Positions 1-5,307 of a DNA stretch of 12,063 nt are shown piece by piece; position 1 is the stretch's first letter, and every line of letters begins with the position of its first letter. The notes beneath the pieces are model-generated. The model was given only the letters and a program-made list of their open reading frames with translations, had not been told where the DNA came from and searched no databases. The position numbers were made by a program, and so were the translations under genes. The stretch spans positions 1 through 12,063 of the forward strand of contig DBDB01000096.1 in assembly GCA_002293345.1 (NCBI GenBank), in the 5' to 3' direction. The DNA is from Alistipes sp. UBA943 (GTDB taxonomy: Bacteria > Bacteroidota > Bacteroidia > Bacteroidales > Rikenellaceae).

Positions 1-139
1 GTCTGATTGTTCAGCTGACCATTAGAGTCGTTACGGTACCCCGGAGCGGGGCGCCCCTGCGAGGAGCGGAAGCTCCGGTGGAGCTTCCCAGTCCGGGAGT
101 TTTTTTTAGCGGAAGACTGCGCGGCATAGCCGCGGAAAA
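1..139 (-). repeat. Left-edge cassette D: hairpin spacer plus the start of an adenine-rich variable-domain repeat, cut by the window edge
   Basis: Read on the minus strand, positions 139-54 form a spacer with two hairpins and positions 53-1 begin a C-type-lectin/FISUMP-like 3' segment. That segment translates as RPAPGYRNDSNGQLNNQT and then leaves the window. The whole stretch matches 11743-11881 on the plus strand without gaps (left and right coordinates sum to 11882). The spacer hairpins are GGAAGCTCC/GGAGCTTCC (68-88) and CGCGGC/GCCGCG (120-134). Its reading frame is closed upstream by an in-frame TAA and has no obvious start, so it is unlikely to be an independent gene. Variable codons are AAC/AAT, as in DGR template repeats. 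Whether it is a template repeat, a variable repeat or a pseudogene end cannot be decided without the sequence to the left. Confidence 0.75.
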
Positions 140-167
140 AGCGGTTACTTCCTTATCCCGCCCTACA

Positions 168-359
168 TTAAATCTTTATACAACGGAGGGAGAAGCCGCC
201 ATCGATGTTGTAGGTGCCCGACGAATTCGTGCTGCTCGCAGTGAAGATAAATCTTCGAGCAAGCGTCTCGGAGGAAACCCCGATTGGCCAATAGCGTCCC
301 CAGGAATTCTGATTGAGTAGATTGCCATTGTCCCATCCACGGTATCCCGGCGCGGGGAG
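168..359 (-). pseudogene. Cassette A: start-less 63-codon C-type-lectin/FISUMP-like variable-domain 3' end
   Basis: On the minus strand, positions 359-168 translate without interruption from LPAPGYRGWDNGNLLNQ to GGFSLRCIKI and a TAA stop (168-170), 63 residues. The pattern LPAxGYR...NG.L...YW...F.F......GFSLRC is that of the C-terminal half of FISUMP/C-type-lectin folds, the fold usually diversified by DGRs (family knowledge). Going upstream, the frame meets TAA after a few codons (E-K-I-S-Q-T-L-L precede LPAP) with no start codon, so this is a fragment or a silent cassette. Homology to the other cassettes begins at the CTCCTCCCC just upstream and continues past the stop into TGTAGGGCGG. Cassette D follows in tandem about 30 bp downstream. 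An overlapping ORF in another frame (399-163) is a shadow. Confidence 0.75.
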
Positions 360-384
360 GAGAAGGGTTTGTGAGATTTTTTCT

Positions 385-392
385 TATCTTTG
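385..392 (+). promoter_or_regulatory. TAnnTTTG -7 promoter box for the structured RNA
   Basis: TATCTTTG matches the Bacteroidota sigma-ABfr -7 consensus TAnnTTTG exactly and is preceded by a T-rich run. Transcription would begin around 397-402, just before the first paired arm of the folded RNA at 411. The 5' end of cassette A lies about 22 bp upstream on the opposite strand. Confidence 0.7.
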
Positions 393-397
393 CACTC

Positions 398-542
398 AAA
401 TACAGCCTAAACTCCTCGAATTACGACGTTTGATTGATTGGGCTTTCCTAACCATAGAGCACGCTTGGCGCGTGTCTCACTTTGCGGTTAGGAAAGGGCG
501 TCGTAACCCTGAGGAGTGCATCGTGGATGCGCGCCTTTTTTT
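398..542 (+). ncRNA. Highly structured small RNA of about 145 nt with its own promoter and terminator (6S-like candidate)
   Basis: Four nested stems, each with perfect pairing, build one long rod. ACTCCTC (411-417) pairs with GAGGAGT (511-517). TTACGACG (421-428) pairs with CGTCGTAA (499-506). CTTTCCTAACC (443-453) pairs with GGTTAGGAAAG (486-496). GAG-CACGC (457-464) pairs with GCGTG-T-CTC (470-478, one bulged T). A strongly asymmetric internal loop (14 nt at 429-442 against 2 nt at 497-498) separates the second and third stems. A GCATC/GATGC hairpin and seven Ts follow. No convincing coding frame crosses it. A rod with a large central bubble resembles 6S RNA, but no 6S consensus was checked; it could instead be another Bacteroidales small RNA or the leader of the gene at 575. 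The start is inferred from the promoter box. Confidence 0.7.
518..542 (+). terminator. Rho-independent terminator of the structured RNA
   Basis: GCATC-GTG-GATGC is followed by GCGCC and seven consecutive Ts (536-542). The hairpin is short, but it sits directly after the closing stem of the RNA and is the natural 3' end. Some read-through into the gene at 575 is possible. Confidence 0.55.
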
Positions 543-574
543 GCGGTTAGGTTTAACTTTAAAATTTAACCGTT

Positions 575-853
575 ATGCAAGAAAAAGTAAAACGTGAGGT
601 GGAAATCCTCACCGGGAGATGGCAAATTGTCGAAGTACATTCATTTAAGAATGGCGTGTGGAAACCCTATACGGAGCAGATCGGAGATGCTGTTGCGGGC
701 TATTCATTGGCCCAATTGATCATCGAAAATCCGGAAATGTCGCACATCGAAATGGTCGATGATAATCCGAACGAGATATTGTTTTATGACGTGACTTTCA
801 ACGAAGTCACGTGTCGACCCATGCACCGACGGGGGAGACTTCGAAGGGAGTAG
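575..853 (+). CDS. Small hypothetical protein, 92 aa, possibly lipocalin-like
   Basis: The product is a soluble 92-residue protein with no signal peptide or membrane segment. The segment LTGRWQIVEVHSFKNGVW (residues 12-29) resembles the first strand of small lipocalin-like or heat-shock META-like barrels (L-x-G-x-W at the start), but the protein is shorter than a full barrel, and the Arg-rich tail HRRGRLRRE looks unlike the acidic body. A truncation or C-terminal frameshift is therefore possible. It starts at ATG 575, just after the structured RNA; a weak box TAACTTTA (554-561) could drive it. It ends 12 bp from the convergent dusB stop. Function is unknown. Confidence 0.6.
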   Translation: MQEKVKREVEILTGRWQIVEVHSFKNGVWKPYTEQIGDAVAGYSLAQLIIENPEMSHIEMVDDNPNEILFYDVTFNEVTCRPMHRRGRLRRE

Positions 854-865
854 GGATGTAAAACC

Positions 866-1840
866 TCATCCCCATCGCTCCTGTATAAGATCGAGCAGTC
901 CGAACAGTTCCGAGGGATCGAGTGACGTGACGAGCCTCAGGCGTGTCTCCTTGAAGTCCGGAAGGCCCTTGAAGTAGTGCGACAAGTGACGTCGCATCTC
1001 CAAAATTCCCACCTTGTCACCCTTCACCTCGATGGATTTGGCCAGGTGTTCGCGTGCAATCGCAACACGTTCTGTGACAGTGGGGTAGGGCAACTCCTCA
1101 CCCGTGGCGAGGTGGTGTTTTATGTCGCGAAAGATCCACGGCTGTCCATACGTGGCGCGTCCGATCATCACACCATCCACCCCGTAACGATCGAACGCCT
1201 CGTGTGCCGACGGACCCGAATCAATGTCACCGTTACCGATGATCGGAATCCGTATCGCGGAGTTATTTTTCACGCGCCCGATCAGTGTCCAGTCCGCATC
1301 GCCACGGTACATTTGTGCCCTCGTGCGGCCGTGAATCGTGAGGGCCGCGATACCGACATCCTGCAACCGAAGAGCGATCTCCTCGATATTTTTCGACTCC
1401 TCATCCCATCCCAGACGCGTTTTCACCGTCACAGGCAACTCGACTGCCTGCACGATCTGCCGTGTCATCTCTACCATCCGTGGCACGTCGCGCATCATCC
1501 CGCTACCCGCCCCGCGTCCGGCAATTTTCTTCATCGGACAACCGAAATTGATGTCGATCACATCAGGATGGACCGTCTCCGCGATACGTGCCGCTTCGAC
1601 CATCGGCTCGATCAGGTGGCCATAGATCTGTATTCCGACCGGACGCTCGAAGTCGTCGATACGTAACTTCGCAACCGATTTCTCCGCATCACGGATCAAC
1701 CCATCGGCAGCGATAAATTCCGTGTACACCATATCCGCCCCGAAACGTTTGCACATCCACCGGAACGACGGATCCGTCACATCCTCCATCGGCGCCAGCA
1801 ACAACGGATGTTCGCCCAAATCTATATTCGCAATTTTCAT
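866..1840 (-). CDS. dusB: tRNA-dihydrouridine synthase, DusB type
   Basis: This 324-residue FMN-dependent enzyme reduces uridine to dihydrouridine in tRNA D-loops using NADPH. Visible motifs, in order, are APMEDVT (16-22), VGIQIYG (68-74), the catalytic loop DINFGCPMKKIAGRGAGSG with Cys101, TVKTRLGW (138-145), the phosphate-binding IHGRTRAQMYRGDADW (169-184), and NGD (203-205) and GVMIGRA (223-229) near the flavin. The length and the spacing of the TIM-barrel motifs fit the family, with a helical C-terminal domain following. It is divergent from argS; the 35-bp gap holds both promoters. The exact subfamily (DusB rather than DusA or DusC) rests on the GRGAGSG/GDADW pattern and is likely but not proven. 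Confidence 0.95.
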   Translation of the reverse strand: MKIANIDLGEHPLLLAPMEDVTDPSFRWMCKRFGADMVYTEFIAADGLIRDAEKSVAKLRIDDFERPVGIQIYGHLIEPMVEAARIAETVHPDVIDINFGCPMKKIAGRGAGSGMMRDVPRMVEMTRQIVQAVELPVTVKTRLGWDEESKNIEEIALRLQDVGIAALTIHGRTRAQMYRGDADWTLIGRVKNNSAIRIPIIGNGDIDSGPSAHEAFDRYGVDGVMIGRATYGQPWIFRDIKHHLATGEELPYPTVTERVAIAREHLAKSIEVKGDKVGILEMRRHLSHYFKGLPDFKETRLRLVTSLDPSELFGLLDLIQERWG

Positions 1841-1845
1841 CCGTG

Positions 1846-1853
1846 CAAAGGTA
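1846..1853 (-). promoter_or_regulatory. -7 promoter box of dusB
   Basis: On the minus strand this reads TACCTTTG, an exact TAnnTTTG match. Only five bases (CACGG) separate it from the dusB ATG, so the transcript should be leaderless or nearly so. Confidence 0.7.
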
Positions 1854-1862
1854 ATATTTTTA

Positions 1863-1870
1863 TATCTTTG
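1863..1870 (+). promoter_or_regulatory. -7 promoter box of argS
   Basis: TATCTTTG matches TAnnTTTG exactly. Five bases (CGTCC) separate it from the argS ATG, mirroring the dusB side. The two boxes face away from each other within a 35-bp gap, so their upstream elements must overlap the neighbouring promoter or gene. Confidence 0.7.
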
Positions 1871-1875
1871 CGTCC

Positions 1876-3606
1876 ATGAAAAATCTGGAACAGAAAATCA
1901 CTGCTGCGATAGGCACCTTATATGGTGAAAAATGTGAATTGCCACTGACCAAAACACGCCGTGAGTTTGCCGGTGACGTGACGTTGGTGGTGTTCCCGTT
2001 GCTGAAGGCGAGCCGCAAGAGTCCCGAAGCCACAGCCATGAAAGTGGGGGAGTGTCTGATGCGTGATATCCCCGAAATTAAGGAGTTTAATGTCGTGAAA
2101 GGGTTCCTGAACCTGACGTTGACGGAGAGTTTTTGGATGAATCAACTCGCTATGACAGAGGGATTTAATCGTCATGACGATACGGGTCGCACGGTGATGG
2201 TCGAATACTCGTCGCCCAACACGAACAAACCCCTCCACTTGGGACACGTGCGCAATAACCTGTTGGGATACTCCGTCGCACAAATCTTGGAGGCGGCCGG
2301 AAACCGGGTCGTGAAGGTTAACCTGGTGAACGATCGCGGGATACATATCTGCAAGTCGATGCTCGCGTGGCAGCTCTACGGAAACGGTGAAACGCCTGCT
2401 TCGAGTGGCATGAAGGGCGATCATCTGGTGGGAAAATACTATGTCGAGTTCAACAATCGTCTCGCTGAAGACCCCTCGCTGCAGGAAAAAGCGCAGGAGA
2501 TGTTGCGCAAATGGGAGGCGCGTGACCCGGAGGTGTATGCCCTGTGGGAGACCATGAACGGGTGGGTGTACGAGGGTTTCGATGTGACATACAAGGCCCT
2601 CGGGGTGTCGTTCGACAAGATCTATTACGAGTCGCAGACCTATCTGTTGGGTAAATCGTTGGTCGAGGAGGGTCTCGCGAAGGGTATTTTCTACCGCAAG
2701 GAGGATGGTTCGGTGTGGATCGACCTGACGGCTGATGGGCTGGATGAAAAATTACTGCTCCGTGGCGATGGTACGTCCGTGTACATGACGCAGGATCTGG
2801 GCACCGCCGTGCAACGGTTTTCGGAGGAAAAATTAGACCAACTGATTTATGTCGTAGGTAACGAGCAGAACTACCATTTTCAGGTATTGAAGCTGATACT
2901 CAGTAAGTTATGTTACGCGTGGAGCGATGCGATACATCACCTGTCGTACGGCATGGTGGAGCTTCCGGAGGGTAAAATGAAATCGCGTGAAGGTACGGTT
3001 GTCGATGCGGATGACTTGATCGACGGCATGATCGACACGGCACGGCGTATGTCCGAAGAGTTGGGTAAACTGGACGGCGTATCACCCGAAGAGGCTGCCG
3101 AAGTGAGCCGTAGGGTTGGGTTGGGTGCATTGAAATACTTCCTGCTGAAAGTCGACCCGAAGAAAACGATGCTGTTCGACCCCAAGGAATCCATTGACTT
3201 CAACGGCAATACCGGTCCCTTCATACAGTATACGCACGCGCGAATTTGCAGTATCCTCCGAAAAGGGGCGAGTGTCGATGGGGCGGAGTCGAAGCGAATG
3301 CGAGACGAAGGTCCAGACGCCGCCCCGTGTGAGACAATCAACGCGCAGGAGTTGGAATTGGTGAAATTGCTGACCGAATATCCGCGTATCGTGACGGAAG
3401 CGGCAGCTGAATTGTCACCTGCTGTAGTGGCGAATTACGGGTACGAACTGGCCAAAACGTTCAACGGATTCTATCACGATTGTCCGATCTTGCGCGAGGA
3501 AGATGCAGCGAAACGTGACTTCCGGTTGCGTCTGTCGCGTCAGGTGGCACGCACGTTGTGCCTTGCGATGGGTTTACTCGGCATCGAACTTCCAGAGAAA
3601 ATGTAG
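1876..3606 (+). CDS. argS: Arginyl-tRNA synthetase
   Basis: This 576-residue class I synthetase charges tRNA-Arg with arginine using ATP. The N-terminal Add-1 domain that contacts the tRNA D-loop covers about residues 1-85. The Rossmann catalytic domain carries SSPNTNKPLHLGHVRNN, where HLGH (121-124) is the HIGH signature, then VNLVNDRG (148-155), and the KMSKS equivalent KMKSREGT (367-373). The all-helical anticodon-binding DALR domain occupies roughly 440-576 and ends with the conserved-looking LCLAMGLLGIELPEKM. Length is typical of bacterial ArgS. The start at ATG 1876 is supported by the N-terminal KNLEQKI...LYG pattern of Bacteroidota ArgS and by the promoter box directly ahead. It converges with the gene at 3612-4007, only 5 bp apart, with no terminator between. 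Confidence 0.97.
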   Translation: MKNLEQKITAAIGTLYGEKCELPLTKTRREFAGDVTLVVFPLLKASRKSPEATAMKVGECLMRDIPEIKEFNVVKGFLNLTLTESFWMNQLAMTEGFNRHDDTGRTVMVEYSSPNTNKPLHLGHVRNNLLGYSVAQILEAAGNRVVKVNLVNDRGIHICKSMLAWQLYGNGETPASSGMKGDHLVGKYYVEFNNRLAEDPSLQEKAQEMLRKWEARDPEVYALWETMNGWVYEGFDVTYKALGVSFDKIYYESQTYLLGKSLVEEGLAKGIFYRKEDGSVWIDLTADGLDEKLLLRGDGTSVYMTQDLGTAVQRFSEEKLDQLIYVVGNEQNYHFQVLKLILSKLCYAWSDAIHHLSYGMVELPEGKMKSREGTVVDADDLIDGMIDTARRMSEELGKLDGVSPEEAAEVSRRVGLGALKYFLLKVDPKKTMLFDPKESIDFNGNTGPFIQYTHARICSILRKGASVDGAESKRMRDEGPDAAPCETINAQELELVKLLTEYPRIVTEAAAELSPAVVANYGYELAKTFNGFYHDCPILREEDAAKRDFRLRLSRQVARTLCLAMGLLGIELPEKM

Positions 3607-3611
3607 GTCGG

Positions 3612-4007
3612 TCAATTTCCCATATTCCATAGCGTATTTTCCGTTTTGTTGTAGACATACGGATAGTGGTGAAAATCGCTATGCGGATTTTTGTAGTCGT
3701 ACCATATCTTGTTGATGGTCCAGTCTTCGCCGTCGACCTCAATGACGGTTTCAGTCTCGAATGTTATAAATATCAGCTCCTTACCGTAAATGTAACATGG
3801 GGCGGCACTCTCTTCGTAATACCCGTCCAGTGTGGCGGTACGTCCGATCATGACATATGTCTCGGGATTGGTGTATGGATTGTAAACGATCTCCTCGAGG
3901 AGCATTTCTTGGGTTTCGACCGGATCGTTTCTTTCGTCGCCTAAAGCGTTGTTCGTACCCCCAATAATCATGGTACCAATACAGCAGATTAAAATGTAAT
4001 TTATCAT
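3612..4007 (-). CDS. Small exported hypothetical protein, 131 aa
   Basis: I do not recognise this protein. The first 20 or so residues (MINYILICCIGTMIIGGTNN) are hydrophobic and look like a signal peptide or membrane anchor, although the Cys pair at 8-9 does not form a clear lipobox. The remainder is acidic and rich in Tyr, Trp and Thr (for example YNPYTNPETYVMIGRTATLDGYY, shown here only as composition evidence up to YNPYTNPETYVMIGRTATLD), as in small periplasmic beta-proteins. It is more AT-rich than dusB and argS. A near-consensus box TATCTTCG (4050-4057, minus) lies about 43 bp upstream of the ATG. It abuts argS tail to tail and lies divergently next to cassette B. Function is unknown. 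Confidence 0.6.
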   Translation of the reverse strand: MINYILICCIGTMIIGGTNNALGDERNDPVETQEMLLEEIVYNPYTNPETYVMIGRTATLDGYYEESAAPCYIYGKELIFITFETETVIEVDGEDWTINKIWYDYKNPHSDFHHYPYVYNKTENTLWNMGN

Positions 4008-4026
4008 AATATAAATATTAATTCAT

Positions 4027-4034
4027 TACCTTTG
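4027..4034 (+). promoter_or_regulatory. Candidate plus-strand promoter box reading into cassette B
   Basis: TACCTTTG matches TAnnTTTG. A transcript starting near 4041 would cross cassette B, whose frame is closed by TAA at 4059-4061. If used, it would make an RNA of the cassette rather than a normal mRNA. It overlaps the divergent promoter region of the 3612-4007 gene. Confidence 0.35.
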
Positions 4035-4049
4035 TTTGGTATTGACAAA

Positions 4050-4057
4050 CGAAGATA
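4050..4057 (-). promoter_or_regulatory. Weak -7 box for the small exported-protein gene
   Basis: On the minus strand this reads TATCTTCG, one mismatch from TAnnTTTG. It lies about 43 bp before the ATG at 4007 and about 16-22 bp from the 5' end of cassette B. Confidence 0.35.
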
Positions 4058-4079
4058 GTAAAAAAATACTACTCTTCTC

Positions 4080-4271
4080 CTCCCCGTGGCAGGGACCCGC
4101 GATTTCGCCAATGGTCATCTGAACTACCAGACTTCCGCCGCGAACTACTGGATGTTTGCGGCTTCGTCTACGACGATTGCGCAAAGGTTCACTTTCCATT
4201 CCAGCGCCGCGCTTACGACGCATACCGACAATGTCGGGATCGCCTTCACCCTCCGTTGTATAAAGATCTAA
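4080..4271 (+). pseudogene. Cassette B: start-less 63-codon C-type-lectin/FISUMP-like variable-domain 3' end
   Basis: The frame runs LPVAGTRDFANGHLNYQ ... ANYWMF ... AFTLRCIKI and stops at TAA (4269-4271), 63 residues, exactly the length of cassette A. Framework positions are shared with A and C (LP..G.R, G.L..Q, YW, F.LRCIKI) while most positions between differ. An in-frame TAA lies at 4059-4061 and no ATG follows; a GTG at 4086 would begin inside the motif, so it is probably not an independent gene. Homology to the other copies starts around ACTCTTCTCCTCCCC (4071-4085) and runs through the stop to TGTAGGGCGG. It overlaps the stop codon of the XRE gene by 4 bp. Confidence 0.75.
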
Positions 4272-4732
4272 TGTAGGGCGGAGACAAAGTACTCTGAAAA
4301 ACTCCTATCGTCATGAACCAGAATGACACGTTGGGTCCGTTGTCTGTGTTGTGACACGGGAGAAATTTTATCTTCCCGTACGTGCGATATTTCGGGGTCG
4401 GTCGAGGAGGTCTCCTGAATATTCAATTCTTGCGACTCTTGCAAAACTTCGGGTTCAAAGCGAAGCTCATTCGTTGTCTTCGTCGTTACATTTTTTGTGG
4501 CGTCTGAATTTTCCGATGTATCGTGACGATACATGTTCGGATCGTCGAGCAGTAACCAATCGGGATTGATTCTTGGGAAACGTCTGAGGATTTTTTGCAG
4601 CAACTCGAAACTGGGTTTGTTACGACCGGCAAGGATATGTGAAATTCCGGATGGCTGCACCCCGAGCATCTCGGCCATGCGACTCGAAGATAGGTGTTCG
4701 GATGTCATCAATTGCTGTAATTTCTCCCTCAT
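4268..4732 (-). CDS. XRE-family helix-turn-helix regulator, 154 aa
   Basis: Residues 1-60 form a Cro/C1-type HTH: MREKLQQLMTSEHLSSSRMA, then EMLGVQPSGISHILAGRNKP as turn and recognition helix, then a FPRINPDWLL segment. This matches a common Bacteroidota regulator group in which the HTH is followed by a variable linker (here about 60 polar residues) and a short tail such as RVILVHDDRSFSEYF. A longer frame begins at TTG 4777, but ATG 4732 is preferred: the domain begins there and a TAnnTTTG box (4747-4754) lies inside the longer version. The last residues SALH and the stop are encoded within the conserved 3' tail of cassette B, so the element seems to have replaced the original C-terminal end. 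It is divergent from the lipoprotein gene and could regulate itself, the lipoprotein or both; targets are inferred only. Confidence 0.85.
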   Translation of the reverse strand: MREKLQQLMTSEHLSSSRMAEMLGVQPSGISHILAGRNKPSFELLQKILRRFPRINPDWLLLDDPNMYRHDTSENSDATKNVTTKTTNELRFEPEVLQESQELNIQETSSTDPEISHVREDKISPVSQHRQRTQRVILVHDDRSFSEYFVSALH

Positions 4733-4746
4733 GACGTGATTTTTTA

Positions 4747-4754
4747 CAAAAATA
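4747..4754 (-). promoter_or_regulatory. -7 box of the XRE regulator gene
   Basis: On the minus strand this reads TATTTTTG, matching TAnnTTTG, with 14 bases to ATG 4732. The dyad TTTTGT-AAA-ACAAAA at 4765-4779 sits just upstream, where the -33 element would be. That is a plausible position for autoregulation. Confidence 0.5.
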
Positions 4755-4795
4755 AGCATTTGTTTTTTGTAAAACAAAATAATTACAACGATAAA

Positions 4796-4807
4796 TTACA
4801 AGTGTAA
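4796..4807. promoter_or_regulatory. Operator-like palindrome, copy 1
   Basis: TTACAAGTGTAA is a 5+2+5 inverted repeat, identical at 4832-4843 and 5200-5211, with a near copy ATACAAATGTAA at 5121-5132. Related half-sites TCACACATGTAT (4808-4819) and TTACATGTGTGA (5167-5178) flank it. The position upstream of the XRE gene suggests a regulator binding site, possibly for XRE itself. Confidence 0.45.
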
Positions 4808-4831
4808 TCACACATGTATTGTTAATAACTT

Positions 4832-4843
4832 TTACAAGTGTAA
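4832..4843. promoter_or_regulatory. Operator-like palindrome, copy 2
   Basis: A second exact copy of TTACAAGTGTAA, whose start lies 36 bp from the start of copy 1, about 100 bp upstream of the XRE start codon. Confidence 0.45.
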
Positions 4844-5189
4844 ATATTCATACGAGGTTAAATACGGAATGTGGATTCAGCTAAAGTATCACATGATATA
4901 ATATCAGTTAATACACTGATAATTAGCACATTATCGTGTTAAATGTCAGTGATCGCTATATGGATGTCTCACATATGCATAAAATACACGTTCTATTTGA
5001 AGTAGTACTTTAATTGAATCATATAACTAACTGATATTTCGGAATATTATTTGTTTAAATTCAACTATTGAACATGCGTGCTACGACAGGGATTAGAGTG
5101 ACTTTACAAATCACAAATTCATACAAATGTAAAGTAAAAACCACCCTACTATCATTACGTATGTAGTTACATGTGTGATATTTTGTGGC

Positions 5190-5247
5190 TCCAGGTTGAT
5201 TACAAGTGTAAATCGCCTCTATTGTCACGCCACCCCGGCGCGGGGAG
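5190..5247 (-). pseudogene. Cassette E: decayed start of a variable-domain cassette
   Basis: On the minus strand, CTCCTCCCCGCGCCGGGG leads into LPAPGWRDNRGDLHL and then a TAA. Past the stop, STWS continues to line up with NSWG of cassette A if one residue is missing. No F-LRCIKI end is found further on. It is best read as an old, eroded copy. Its 5' end lies about 16 bp upstream of the lipoprotein promoter box, and one TTACAAGTGTAA site lies inside it. Confidence 0.6.
5200..5211. promoter_or_regulatory. Operator-like palindrome, copy 3
   Basis: A third exact TTACAAGTGTAA, 56 bp upstream of the lipoprotein -7 box. A protein bound to this site and to the two near the XRE gene could control both divergent genes. 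Confidence 0.4.
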
Positions 5248-5266
5248 GAGATTGGTAAAAAAGTTG

Positions 5267-5274
5267 TATCTTTG
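5267..5274 (+). promoter_or_regulatory. -7 promoter box of the surface lipoprotein gene
   Basis: TATCTTTG matches TAnnTTTG. The start codon is 33 bases further on, giving a short leader. No clear -33 TTTG is visible; that region is taken up by the start of cassette E. Confidence 0.7.
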
Positions 5275-5307
5275 CGTCGGAATTGACCATTTGATTATAA
5301 TCCATAT

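Larger units (their letters stand above)
4778..5307. other. AT-rich intergenic region with repeated palindromes
   Basis: This long gap has no supportable gene and is far more AT-rich than the coding flanks. It contains TTACA-N2-TGTAA sites, an inverted repeat TATCAGT/ACTGATA (4902-4921) with a 6-bp loop, the decayed cassette E (about 5190-5247) and the lipoprotein promoter. The middle part (4925-5100) shows no feature I can name. Confidence 0.7.

Noticed and set aside
163..399. A 78-codon minus-strand ORF
   Set aside because: It runs in a different frame over cassette A. The cassette frame ending in FSLRCIKI is the one conserved with the other copies.
482..551. Short direct repeat TTGCGGTTAGG at 482-492 and 541-551 as an attachment site
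   Set aside because: One copy is an arm of the small RNA stem and the repeat is only 11 bp, with no integrase or other mobility gene nearby.
313..597. A 94-codon plus-strand ORF across the structured RNA
   Set aside because: It overlaps cassette A, the promoter and the folded RNA. The paired stems explain this sequence better than coding.
977..1666. A 229-codon plus-strand frame
   Set aside because: Antisense shadow of dusB, with no recognisable motif and no promoter.
4733..4777. A longer XRE start (TTG at 4777)
   Set aside because: The added residues would be encoded by the TATTTTTG promoter box and an AT dyad, and the HTH begins at the ATG at 4732.
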